NCBI GenBank assembly: GCA_015852425.1
Contig: JAAAIG010000321.1
Location: 1 to 38,695 of the forward strand
DNA from: Gryganskiella cystojenkinii
Lineage: Eukaryota > Mortierellomycota > Mortierellomycetes > Mortierellales > Mortierellaceae
Length of the DNA stretch: 38,695 bases
Direction of reading: 5' to 3'
Within the stretch, counting starts at the first letter, position 1; each line of letters starts with the position of its first letter. Position numbers and translations under genes: made by a program. This document shows positions 1 to 12,962 of the stretch, piece by piece. The notes below the pieces were generated by a model, which saw only the letters and a program-made list of their open reading frames with translations, had not been told where the DNA came from and ran no database searches.

Positions 1-57
1 TTTTGGCTTAGCCTGCCCGTCAGCCCAGTTCGAACCACAAAACATAAAAAGACTTAC

Positions 58-1549
58 CAATGGGTTCCCGAGGATGGAAATCGACATCGTTGACGCAGCC
101 CTTGTGTCCAGGCAACTTGTAAAGGATCTTGCGCGTTGTCGTATCCCAAATGACCATGGTTCGGTCGCCTGCGCCCACACCAACCATGTTGCCATCTTTT
201 GACCAGGCCGGGCGAATCAAGTTCTTTTCGAATCCGTGGGGGGCTCCTTCAAAAACCTTCAACATACGGTTGCCCGTGCTCGAGAATGGTTTTACATCCC
301 AAATCCTGACAGTGTTGTCCATGCCGTTCGACAAAAGTTGGTTCCCATCAGGCGATAAACTGAGTCCAGAGATGGTGTCCATGTGTCCCGTCAGCGTATA
401 AGAGATGCTCTTTTTGCGCATATCCCAGGCTGCGATGTTGTTGTCGACTCCTCCTGTAAAGACCAAATCACCGGCATCAGAAAACGAGACCGACGTGATC
501 TGATATTGTGAATCAAATGTCTCGACCGCATTCTTGGTGCGAAGATCCCAGATCTACCGAAGTTAGAAAAGAATCATGTTAGAGAATCATGTTAGATGAG
601 ACGCCTTGCAGATATGAACATGGTCTGTCATTCAGCATAAATGCTACTATACCTTTACACTGCCATCATCAGATCCACTGGCAAGCAATTCGGGACCTTT
701 CCGGGCTGGTGAGCAACTGTTGACAAAAGTGGTATGACCTTTGAATCGCTTGATTCTCTCTCCAGTCTGAACATCAAACACGCCACAAGTCTTGTCCGCG
801 CTTGCTGTGAAGATCATGCTATAATAAGAAAATGCAAGGCGGTTGATGAGCGATCCGAGGCAAAAAAAGAAAAAGTAGGCGTTCATGTCTCGTAAGCTCG
901 TACCTTCCATCTCTCGACCAGTGCAACTCCAAGACCGCTCCAAGATGTCCCTTGATGATTCCGTAGTTTTCGCAATCGCCATATGTGTTCCAAAGATCTA
1001 TTGTGTATCCCGAGAGGGAAGGAGAAAAAAGCAGGCAAGTATGTCAATAACAAGGCTCGAGTCGCCATCGCCAGCAAAAGACGCGTGTGTCAGGTTTCTA
1101 CTTCTGCAAGTTGACCTACAGATGCTCTTTTCGGCTCCTGCTGAGGCGACGTGTTCCCCTGAAGGGCTGAATTTGCAGGTATAGAGTTCTGCAGTCTGTC
1201 CCTGCATATGCATAATAGGCGCCTTCAAAGCAGACGTGCGCTTGACCTGGTGCGAAGTGCAAAAGAAAAAAAGAATATGGATGTTAGGTCAAATGAAATG
1301 TAGTGGACAGGCCATTGATCGCCTCATGCTTTGCCATCACTTTAGTCCGCTGTGTTGCTCTCCCAATGAGGTATGTGCACACAAAGTCTCGTCTTGATTG
1401 AAAGGGTGTCGCCTTACAGTTTGGATAAGGGCGCCACTGGCACCCTTGGTCTGGATGGTGACAGCGTTCGAGGTCTGAGTGGTTTCCTCGGGCTTTTGTC
1501 TCTTGATGAGTACGCCGTCATTAGTTGGTGGGTCCTTGCGCTTGTCCAT
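58..1549 (-). CDS. SNRNP40: U5 snRNP 40 kDa WD40 protein, 3' end cut by window
   Basis: WD40 propeller protein of the U5 snRNP, a spliceosome component in the nucleus (human SNRNP40; fission yeast Spf38/Cwf17). Five exons on the minus strand: 1418-1549, 1120-1246, 904-997, 653-818 and 58-553. They give 338 residues before a GTAAGT donor at 57-52; the last exon lies outside the window. A short charged N-terminus starts MDKRKD, then WD blades follow. Family-specific stretches can be read: APIMHMQG, KGHTTFVNSC, GGVDNNIAAWDMR, LTGHMDTISGLSLSPDG, LLSNGMDNTVRIWDVKPF and ILYKLPGHKGCVNDVDFHP. These match the U5-40K order blade by blade, so the identification is firm. What is missing is only the short C-terminus of the last blade. 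Introns are 99, 85, 122 and 171 nt. The gene is divergent from the NmrA-like gene and shares its upstream region. Confidence 0.93.
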
Positions 1550-2290
1550 GATTATAAATGTGTAGAGAGGAGGGGATGATAGAGGAAGCGAGAGGGACTA
1601 AGGAGTGTGTGTGTGGAGTGGTGGTGGTGATGTTGGATGTGTGAAATGGGTGCAGATCTGCCATAGAAGTCTAACCGTGGTTTAAAATACGGTGACGTGA
1701 ACTTCGAGCTTTATTTTATTTTTATTCGGGTTGTCTTTATTCCTGTTTTTGCTTTCCCTCCATTTCTGCAGCGCGCGTTGTCAATTGCAAAAATAACATC
1801 AAACCCTTTTTTCCTCGTCACATAGTCAAAATTGGATAAATTTTGGCGCACATGTATTTTCTGCGCCTTAAAAATAATTTTCGATTTTAGGTTGTACCCA
1901 AAATGGACGTCTCAAAGAGAGCTGGAAACGAGCCTACACACTACCATAGATCTTTCAGTTCTGTTTCAGCCTGGAGTGTTTGTAATCCCATGCTGCGCAA
2001 GGGAAATCTCTCGTGTAAGCAAAACCGATGCGATTATTTTTGGACCGATGTGGATTGGTTTGTGTGGCTTAGGGAGAGGTACACTAGACTTGGAGTGCTG
2101 GTTGTTGCTAATGAGAGTGTTGGATTTGTCACTAAACTACCTGCGGCCAGATCCTAACAGCCACACATTTGTAATCTGCCAAAATTTTGCCTGTCTCGTT
2201 TCAATAAATATGTAGGTACCTTGCATCAGCTGTTATCAAGCCCATTTCACAACCATCTACCCTCGACAGATTCATACACGACAGCAAATC
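1550..2290. promoter_or_regulatory. divergent intergenic region
   Basis: This 741-base stretch lies between two divergently transcribed genes and must carry both promoters. A GT-rich stretch near 1600-1650 (repeated GTGTGTG and GGTGGTGGTG) sits just upstream of the U5-40K start. AT-rich sequence fills 1690-1900. Open frames around 1832-2215 show no recognisable protein, and no clear TATA box or RNA gene was seen. Confidence 0.5.
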
Positions 2291-3202
2291 ATGCCCTCAC
2301 TCACCTCTTTCTTGATAGCTGGCGGAACCGGTCGCCAAGGTGGTGCCGTCGTCAATGCGCTTTTGGCCGACCAGTCGAGTTCCATTCAACCCAAGGATAT
2401 CTATGTCCTGACCCGAAATACAGAAGGCGCTGCTGCTACCGCGCTGGCTACTCGCGGCGTCCAGCTCGTGCGCGGCGAACTCGGCCAACCCGACACCATC
2501 TTCAAGGCGCTGTCTAGCCAGGGCGTCGACCTCAGCACTACCGGCGCGTTCCTGGCTCAAGCTCACGGGCCTACAGAGCTGACGGATGCAAACGGTTTCA
2601 TTGATGCTGCCATTACGCACGGCTTGTCGTATCTTGTCTACTCTTCCGTCGATCGCGGCGGCAAAGAACTCAGCGACCGCGACGCGTCCTACTGCAAGAC
2701 CTTCTCTGACAAGTTTGAGATTGAGAAGCACCTCAAAGCCGCAAGCGCAGACGGAAAGCACATCAACTTCACAATTCTGCGACCGACTTGGTTCGCCGAC
2801 AATGCTCTGTGGGGGTTCCCTGGAAAACTTTGCATGGCAGGATGGCGCGAAAACATGAAGGGAAAGCGAATGCAGGTCGTCGTAACTAAGGACATTGGAC
2901 GCTGGGCCGTCGAAGGTCTTTTGCGCCCCGACGCCTCCGGCATTCGAAACACGGCTATCAGCATTGCCAGCGACGAATTGACGTTCCAGGAGATTGACGA
3001 CATCTTCCGCAAGGAGACTGGCGGCCCGGTCGGCGTCACTTATGGCTGGCTGGCGAGGTTGATGATCTGGATGGTCGAGGATTTGCGCACCATGTTTGCT
3101 TGGATCAACGAGAGGGCCTATGGCGCCGACCTGGAGGAGCTGGCCAAGACGGTTAAGCCTACCACGTTCCGCGAGTGGGTCAAAGAAAGCGTAAAGGCTT
3201 GA
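2291..3202 (+). CDS. NmrA-like family NAD(P)-binding protein
   Basis: Intronless gene for 303 residues, an atypical short-chain dehydrogenase fold of the NmrA/HSCARG type. The Rossmann dinucleotide loop is at residues 10-18 (AGGTGRQGG). A strand ending in VYSSVDRGG (about 116-124) and the stretch SDKFEIEKHL (about 139-148) occupy the usual positions after the beta-4 strand. As in NmrA proteins, the classical Tyr-x-x-x-Lys pair is not evident. Family members bind NAD(P) and act as redox sensors or as isoflavone-reductase-like enzymes; the substrate cannot be told from sequence. The length is normal for the family. The start is the first ATG, with an A at -3 (AAATCATG). The C-terminal half (DIGRWAVEGLL, TFQEIDDIF) also fits the family. 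Codon use is strongly GC-biased at third positions, typical of an expressed gene. Confidence 0.88.
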   Translation: MPSLTSFLIAGGTGRQGGAVVNALLADQSSSIQPKDIYVLTRNTEGAAATALATRGVQLVRGELGQPDTIFKALSSQGVDLSTTGAFLAQAHGPTELTDANGFIDAAITHGLSYLVYSSVDRGGKELSDRDASYCKTFSDKFEIEKHLKAASADGKHINFTILRPTWFADNALWGFPGKLCMAGWRENMKGKRMQVVVTKDIGRWAVEGLLRPDASGIRNTAISIASDELTFQEIDDIFRKETGGPVGVTYGWLARLMIWMVEDLRTMFAWINERAYGADLEELAKTVKPTTFREWVKESVKA

Positions 3203-4240
3203 GAAGCTTGTCAGTCTTTTGTATTGTTACTAATTTCATAGAGCAAAAGTTGCTTTGGAACTCGCAGGAGAAGCCAAGATTGGTTGATATTTTGCCTTGC
3301 AAGGCGCATTAAAATCAAAGGCCCCTTGGTAATCAACAAACAGAACACAAAACGAGAGAGAGAAGAAACACTCGGTAATCAGATCAATGATATTAATGCC
3401 AAAGTCATGCCGAAAGTTGTTGGACTGCGCTCGAATGCCGTCAAGTTGGACCTTGAAGACAATACGAACGCCGTGCAAATAAAATCGAAAAATATGTACG
3501 CCACACATGTCACACATCATCGCGGCTTAAACGAAATTGGTCCCAGGGGAGCCTCATTTGACTTTGACGGACCGATTCGTTTGACAAAATCCAGCCAGCT
3601 CATTTTTTTTCTTCTTTTCATTCATTCCATTCATTCCTTATTTCCCTTTTTTCACATAGGCCTTTTTACCTGTCCTTTTTTACTTGAACTATGAGGATGC
3701 ACAAGAATGCTACAGTAACCAGAGATGGCAAAGGAACAAGCAATGCAATAAATACAAGACAGAGTCTTTGTTTTTCAATCATTGTATGGTTTCATGTATG
3801 TCGTGAAATGTAACACGGGAGGCATTTTTGGACTGAATCCGAGGAGAGGAAGAAAACAGGGGACAAGGAAGAGAAGACAAGAAGGCAAAGGATCAAAGGC
3901 CAGGGCATGATTGAAACGGAGGGATAAAAACATGCCAAGTTGACAATAGTTCGAGGGTCCACGTACCACTGGGACTAATTAAGAAAGGAATTTTATTTAG
4001 TACGCGGAAGCCAAACATCATATTTGTCGCTTTTCGCAGGGCCAAAAATGACTCTTTGTTGTGTCTCGTTCTTCCTCCTCCACTCCTCCACTTCCTTTTC
4101 TTTCTCTCCCCTTCGCGACCTCTCTTCCTTTGTGCCTTCCCTTTTTGAATTCCATTCCATTTCCCTCATTCCTACCACCTCTTGCAGCCCGCCCATTCAT
4201 ATCCTCACCCACCCATAGTACCTCTCCTTTCCTACAAAGA
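3203..4240. other. intergenic region and pyrimidine-rich leader of the kinase gene
   Basis: About 1 kb without a supported gene. The first part is the 3' flank of the NmrA-like gene. A purine-rich block lies at 3840-3930. From about 4060 to 4240 the plus strand is very rich in C and T, which looks like the transcription start area and 5' leader of the kinase gene. An open frame at 3284-3694 has no protein-like character and was not called. Confidence 0.45.
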
Positions 4241-7200
4241 ATGGCCTCTATTCCAAGCTCCGTCGCTGTCTCAGAGGCCCAGGGTGTCGGCACGCCTTCT
4301 TCCAGTTCTTCCCCACACCCCTCCAAAAACGACCTCTTCTTTACCAAACCTGTCATTCCCTCACTCTCGTCTACATTGTCTTCAACCCACACCCAGCACT
4401 CTACCAACGACGATGCCATGGTCCCCTCAATCATTACTTCAACAAGAGCTGCTCCCACGAGGCAAAACTCAAATTGGGACGACTCTTTCTTCAATGGCAC
4501 TCCGACACCAAAACCACCACCACGACTCGCTCCCATCCCAAGATCTCCCACAACCCCGACCTCAACGGCCCCCTCGACCCCCACGGCTCGATCCCCTCCA
4601 CCTCCCATTATTATTCCAAACGCCTCCTCTACTTCAACAACGATAGAGGGATTTATCACCTCGTCGAACACGCCTATCCTTTCCAAAGGCGACCACTTCG
4701 AACTGTCCAAGGCCAAACCCAGATACCCTTCTTCCTTGTCCTCTTCTCTTCCCCACACCCGGTCACTTTCCCACAGTCAGGCTCACTCACACCATGGGAG
4801 CAACATCTTTGCTCACCCGTCTATGACTGGTTCCTCCTCTGCTGGTGAGAACGTGATAACTGCCGGTCGAGGTGGAGCCTCACCGAGTCTAGGATCGAGA
4901 TTGACTCTGGCTTTGGTTGGCGGAGGATTGGCCGCGTCCTCTAATCCAAGCTTCAACCCCGACCATATTCCTATCTGTACTGAAGACCATTTGAGCACGG
5001 AGGAGAACCTTTCTCCTCGAAACCAGTCGATCTTGAACCACGAGCACCACCACCATCATGAATCTCCTGCCTCTTCTGGTGAGAACAGACATGTACCTCA
5101 CAACAATTATCGTCATTCGCACCAGTTGCCCAGTACCCCCTTGCACCGAGGAAACCCTCTCCTGACTCCCTCAACTTCACAGTCGAATCTCTTTTCCAAT
5201 CTGCCCTCACCTGTCACAAGAGGCACTACAGGGTCGACAAACATCTTTCGAGATCCACCTCCCTCGACATCCACAACTCACTCAAATCTATCATCCTGGG
5301 TGGTCCCATCATCGTCTCAGACATCCGAAACGGTTAACGGGGATGATATCTCAGAGACGTCCTTGTTAATGAATCAGGATCAGCAACAACAGCCCGGATC
5401 AGCTTCTGTTGCAAATATAAGCTCCACGCCCATATCTTCTTCATCGTCTTCGTCTGCAAGGAAGATCTATCCCGGTCTCAAGAACTCTGTCGGTCCTTAC
5501 AAGTTACTGCATAACATCGGTCGGGGAAGCTTTTCCGAAGTCAAGATGGCGGTCGATACCCGGACCGGAGACCACGTGGCCATCAAGGTCATGAGTCGGG
5601 CCATGATCCAGTCTAGCGACCGATTGGGGATTAGTGTGCAGCGAGAATCCGATCTACTGAAGGTATGAAAGAGAAACTAATTACCACACCAAAGGCTAAA
5701 AAAAACTGCATGGTGTTTATGAGCTGATTGATGCGTGATGGCGTTGCAAGGACCCTTGTTGTTGTTTCCTGGGAAGGATGGCACCTCCTTGGGAAAAAAG
5801 CGATCCCTTTGGTAATCATGGGTCGCCGACGTTGCTTGTATTTTTCGACGGCTCGCTGACCATTCACCCCCTTTCTTTTTTTTTGTTTTTTTTGTTTTGT
5901 GTTATAGTCGATACATCACCCCAACATAATTGGATTTCGTGAGGTGGTCGAGACCTCGTTACAGATGTGCATTGTACTGGATTATGCCTCGGGAGGGGAA
6001 CTATTTGAGTTTGTGGCCGACAAGAGAGCTTTGTCTTCCGAGGCCGATATCCAGTTCATATTCGCGCAGATTGTTGATGGTATGTTGAAATGCGCCTGTG
6101 CAAGGGGCGAACATGTATATGATTTGTTATTTTCCCCATTGCTCATGGTTGATCAAGCTGAAGTCTAGAAGTTCTTACAAACTTTTTTTGTGTCATCCCT
6201 TTTCCATCTATTTCAGCCGTCCATTATTTGCACGAGAACAATGTCGTTCATAGGGATCTCAAGCTGGAGAGTAAGTTCACGAGGCCTGTCAACGGCACAA
6301 ACAACGACTTGGCAAAAGAAGGAAACAAAACCAGAAATAGAACCGCCGCGCACTTGAGGTCATGGATGAAGGAATTTTTCGAGAATTCCAAAAAAAAAAA
6401 AAACTTTCACAGGACAACAGGCGGGAATGGATCTTCACGTTGTCGACTATTTTTTACCTTGACAAAAGTACAAATCATTTGCACGGCAGGGCGCGTGAAA
6501 CTTAGTTTTTATTTTATTTTTTTGTGATGGACCCTTTTGCCCAACCGACTCTTGTGTGCGTTGATCATTGGTCCTACAAACTGGGAAGGAAAAAAAAAGC
6601 GCTCGAACGGTCCATCTGCAATTGACGCTTGTCTTTCCCTTGGAAAAAGAAGATGTTCCTTTTGTTTGTTTGTTTGTGGTTTTCGCACACGGAAAACTCG
6701 ACTCGCCCCATCGTCTTTGTGCTTTGTGCGACGTTTGATTTCATATCATGAGGCTGCATCTTAACTTTGATTCTTTTTTTGCCCTCTTTTCTTTTTGAAA
6801 ACAGACGTGCTTCTGGAACCAAGGACAGGCGCACCGTTACGACCAAATGTCAAACTGACAGATTTCGGACTCGCCAAAATCATCGAACCGGATTCTCCAC
6901 TTTTAACGACCCGTTGCGGATCAGAAGATTATGCGGCGCCGGAGATCATCCTTGGACAACCCTACGATGGTCGAGAGGCCGATATTTGGTCTCTTGGTGT
7001 TGTCCTCTATGCATTGTTGGTCGGGTTCCTACCCTTTAATATGCGCCCAGGAATGAGCCGAAAGAATTTCTTGAGCATGGTCGCACATGCCGAATTTGGA
7101 TTCCCCGGCGAGACGGTCTCCATAAAACGAGCGAGTTTGATGGATTTACATCAACGGAACGGATCCAGTACAAGTCTCGCTTCAACGCATTCGGCCTCTG

Positions 7201-7574
7201 CGGCCGAGATTTTTCAACAGCAACGGGCAGCGGCTGCCTCAGACTCTGGGTCAGTATCAGGAACTACACCTTCAACGACAACTCTCCTGCCTGCTGCTCT
7301 CTCTGAATCGTCTGCTTCAACTTCGACCTCGTCCCTGACAACCAAAAATCTAGCGGCGGCGAATGCAGCAGCAGAGGAAATTGCTCATACGATGATCGTG
7401 CCCAAGATGCGTGGAGTGAGCGCAGTCTCGGATCAATCCAAGGATTTGGTCCGTTGGTTGTTGCAGACGCAGGGAGCACACCGACCCATGTCCCTGGAAC
7501 TTTATAATCATCCTTGGGTTGTGGCAGGTCGACAGGCCGTTGCTACTGCTGCAGCTGCCGAGGCTGCCAGCTAG
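4241..7574 (+). CDS. Ser/Thr protein kinase, CAMK-like, with long Ser/Pro-rich N-terminus
   Basis: Four exons (4241-5662, 5908-6079, 6217-6270, 6805-7574) encode 805 residues. The start is the ATG of MASIPSS at 4241, after a C/T-rich leader; an upstream in-frame ATG at 4061 is open but reads as low-complexity leader. Residues 1-415 are a disordered Ser/Thr/Pro/His-rich region. The kinase domain runs from about residue 420: glycine loop IGRGSFSEV (426-434), VAIK lysine K449, HRDLKLEN (543-550), DFG (569-571) and APE (594-596), so it should be active. The activation segment CGSEDYAAPEIILGQPYDGR resembles Prr1-type fungal kinases, but orthology is not certain. A roughly 90-residue Ser/Ala/Gln-rich insert splits the C-lobe before the closing DLVRWLL...HPWVV segment. 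Intron 3 (534 nt) is unusually long here. The gene converges on the mitochondrial EF-G gene. Confidence 0.88.
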
Positions 7575-8067
7575 TGGGCAACCGTTGTTCTTCCTGCTTT
7601 TTCTTCTTCTGTTCGATGTCGACTCACCCAATTTTGTTTGGCACCTCCTAGCCACCTTCTAACCGCTTACCACACTTTATTTTTCATCTTGTTTCCCTCT
7701 CTATATTATTCCTGTTTGTAACTTTTTTTTTTGTTCTTATATGTCTTGTTGTAGCTATAATTTATCCACGTCCTTTGCGATCTGTATACCACTTTTTCAC
7801 CTGTTTCTTCCTCCTCTTTATTTGATAATACATATTAAATGACCTGTTTATGGGCTTGCATCTTATGCTTCACCCAACCCCCAAACCCCATGTTCAGCCA
7901 AGCCATCTCGTCGTTCAACCACAAAAATGATACAACTGGTACTAATGTTTTATGAATGAAAGAAATTGCAAAAGGGGGATATGATATTCTATGAAAAAAA
8001 TGCAAAGAAAAGAGGGGGAAAATATAACAAGAAAAATTGCTCTACGTGCTCTATGTAGTTGTTGTTT
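7575..8067. other. convergent 3' flanks
   Basis: This 493-base gap separates two converging genes and should hold both 3' untranslated regions. The left part is pyrimidine-rich on the plus strand. AT-rich stretches occur near 7735-7850 and 7980-8050. No gene or RNA was recognised. Confidence 0.45.
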
Positions 8068-10956
<2,889 letters not shown>

Positions 10957-11410
10957 CTTTGAGGGATCAGGGAGTCGACAAAGAAGACAAATGAATGAAT
11001 CCCAAGGAGAAAAGAGCAAGAGAGGAGGGGGGAGACGAGCGAATGCGAACGAATGGAAGGGAAGAGGTGAGTGTCAGCCCGGTAACGTCGTTTGCAAATG
11101 CAAAAAAAAAAGGTGCGGAGAAGGAGGAGAGGTAGGAGCGGAGGAGCGGTCTGGGTGGGAGACTCAAAAAGGTCCTGGTCCAGGAACCAGTGTGACTGTG
11201 AAATAAAGCTCGGAAAGAGGGGAATGGTAAACAGACAGTCACAATTCACTTCGGGAAATTTTTGCCACCAACATCAAAGAATTTCAAGGTAAAAGCAAGA
11301 GAAGGGGTTTGTTTTTATGTACAAAGTTATGTGGGAGGGAGGTCTATGTCTATGGTACAAAAGGGGAACAGAGGAAGGAAAACACTTTTTCTCTTCTTTT
11401 CCACGATTTT
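10957..11410. promoter_or_regulatory. mitochondrial EF-G promoter region and transporter 3' flank
   Basis: This 454-base gap lies between two minus-strand genes in tandem. The right end holds the 3' flank of the amino acid transporter. The left end, C/T-rich on the minus strand at 10970-11090, looks like the promoter and leader of the EF-G gene. Nothing else was recognised. Confidence 0.45.
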
Positions 11411-12962
11411 TTACTTGTTGGCGTCGTTCAAGAAATCCTGGCGGAGCGCCTTGATCGCGTCGATGGAACCAATCACGGCGGAAATGACACCGATAATGAC
11501 AATGACGGCGCACCAGACCAACTCGTACCAACGCATCTGTCTCCATCCGATCAACTTGAAGTAGCAGAGAATAGGCAAGACAAAGATCAATGTACAGTTG
11601 CCTAATTTTTCGTTAAAACAGAGGGAAGATTTGGTCAAGGATGTTAGTATCTTTTTCTTTTTCGAGGGTTATCAGCCATTAAGGACTTGAGACAACAATG
11701 AGAAAAAGGGCTTACCGAGAGCACCGAGGAGGGATAAGAAATCTCCAAAGTAAGGGACAGTGCAGGCGATTCCTCCACAGACACCGACAATCACGAGTCG
11801 CAAGAGAGTTCTGTAAACTCGCTCCATAACCACACCTCGTCTCGCGACCGTGATCTCGACCAAACGCTCAAACTCGAGTGCAAAACTCGTGAGCAATATG
11901 GGTGCGGCCAAGATGACGTGAATAATGATGACGATGGTTCCAACCTTTGTGAACGTGTCCTTGGGCAAGCTTTCAAGAATGGGGGACTTGGCCAGATCAC
12001 CATAGGCCATGTAACCAGGGATAGCCGTAGCGAGGTAAAGAACTGCACAGATGACCATGGCGACCGAGACGACCCTGTTCCAGCTCTTGGGATACCGCAT
12101 CGCTTCTTCAACATGCATGTAAACGACGTTTCCACCGAAACAGATCGAGATCGAGGCCACAGTCGAGGGCAAGTTTCTGAGAATGACGTTTTGGTGCTGG
12201 ACCGTGTCGAACTTAGGATTGCTCATGTCCATGATGGACCCACGAACAGCGACAAGGACCAAAACCACAGTGGCGAGCGCACCAAAGACGGACATGACTG
12301 CGACTTCCTTTAGCGTTTTCATGGTCACAAACGGCACGGCGACAACTGCAGCGGCGATCCAGATCCATGCCTTAAGTGTGATGGCATCGTTGCTCACGAG
12401 ACCCTTCATCTCGCTTCCGGCGAGGATCAAGTACATGACGGGGGCACCGAGGACAATCGAGGTATGAAAAAACCAGACGGCGATAAGACCGGGTTTGCCG
12501 AAAGCATGACGACCGACTTCTTGGTAAGAGGAGAGGCGGTATTTGCCGTTGTAGTACAGACATTTCATGAGGAGGATCGCAGTGTAAATCGACATCAAGA
12601 GAGAGAGGATGAGGAGGCCAACACTGATCCAACCACCGAGACTGAGAGCGTAAGGGAGACCGAGAGTTCCGGTACCTGGTGAGAGAAAGAGGAAATGGAG
12701 AGGGAAGAGGAAGGGGTGTCAGTTTAATTGAAACTTGTGAAGAGTGGGGAAGGTGGAAGAATAATGAGGTAATCAAGGTATTTGAAAGGTGTGGGAGTGA
12801 GAGACGCGAGTTTTTTTTTTTTTTACCTGCTACCACACAAATGACGTTAGCGGCGCCAAGGATACTGGACCCTTGTTCGGGTCTTTCGGCGAGGAGGTCG
12901 ACCTCCATGGACTCTTTGTCGCTGTGGACACTTTGAGCGTCATAGACCTCCGTTTTGTCCAT
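11411..12962 (-). CDS. amino acid/auxin permease family transporter, vacuolar AVT type
   Basis: Polytopic membrane transporter of the AAAP family (Aa_trans), which moves amino acids by proton coupling; the yeast AVT relatives act at the vacuole. Three exons on the minus strand (12827-12962, 11716-12675, 11601-11411) give 428 residues, typical for the fungal family. A short acidic cytosolic N-terminus (EVDLLAERPEQGSS) precedes the first helix with the family signature GTGTLGLPYALSLGG. Further hydrophobic helices follow in order, including GLLILSLLMSIYTAILLMKC, WIWIAAAVVAVPFV, VFGALATVVLVLVAV, ICFGGNVVYMHVEEAMRYP and AVIVIIGVISAVIG. The motif FGGNVVYMHVEEAM in the middle is characteristic of the family. 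The substrate and direction of transport cannot be read from sequence. The intron 1 donor is followed by a long T run on the plus strand (12811-12824). Confidence 0.9.

Noticed and set aside
22..50. tRNA B-box-like GTTCGAACC near the left edge
   Set aside because: No matching A box, acceptor stem or T-arm pairing; it lies in an intron of the U5-40K gene.
3284..3694. Plus-strand open frame of 136 codons
   Set aside because: No domain, no codon preference, ends in a pyrimidine-rich noncoding tract.
4061..4240. Upstream in-frame ATG of the kinase gene
   Set aside because: The 60 extra residues read as C/T-rich leader (Ser/Pro/Phe/Leu only), and ATG 4241 is a more ordinary start.
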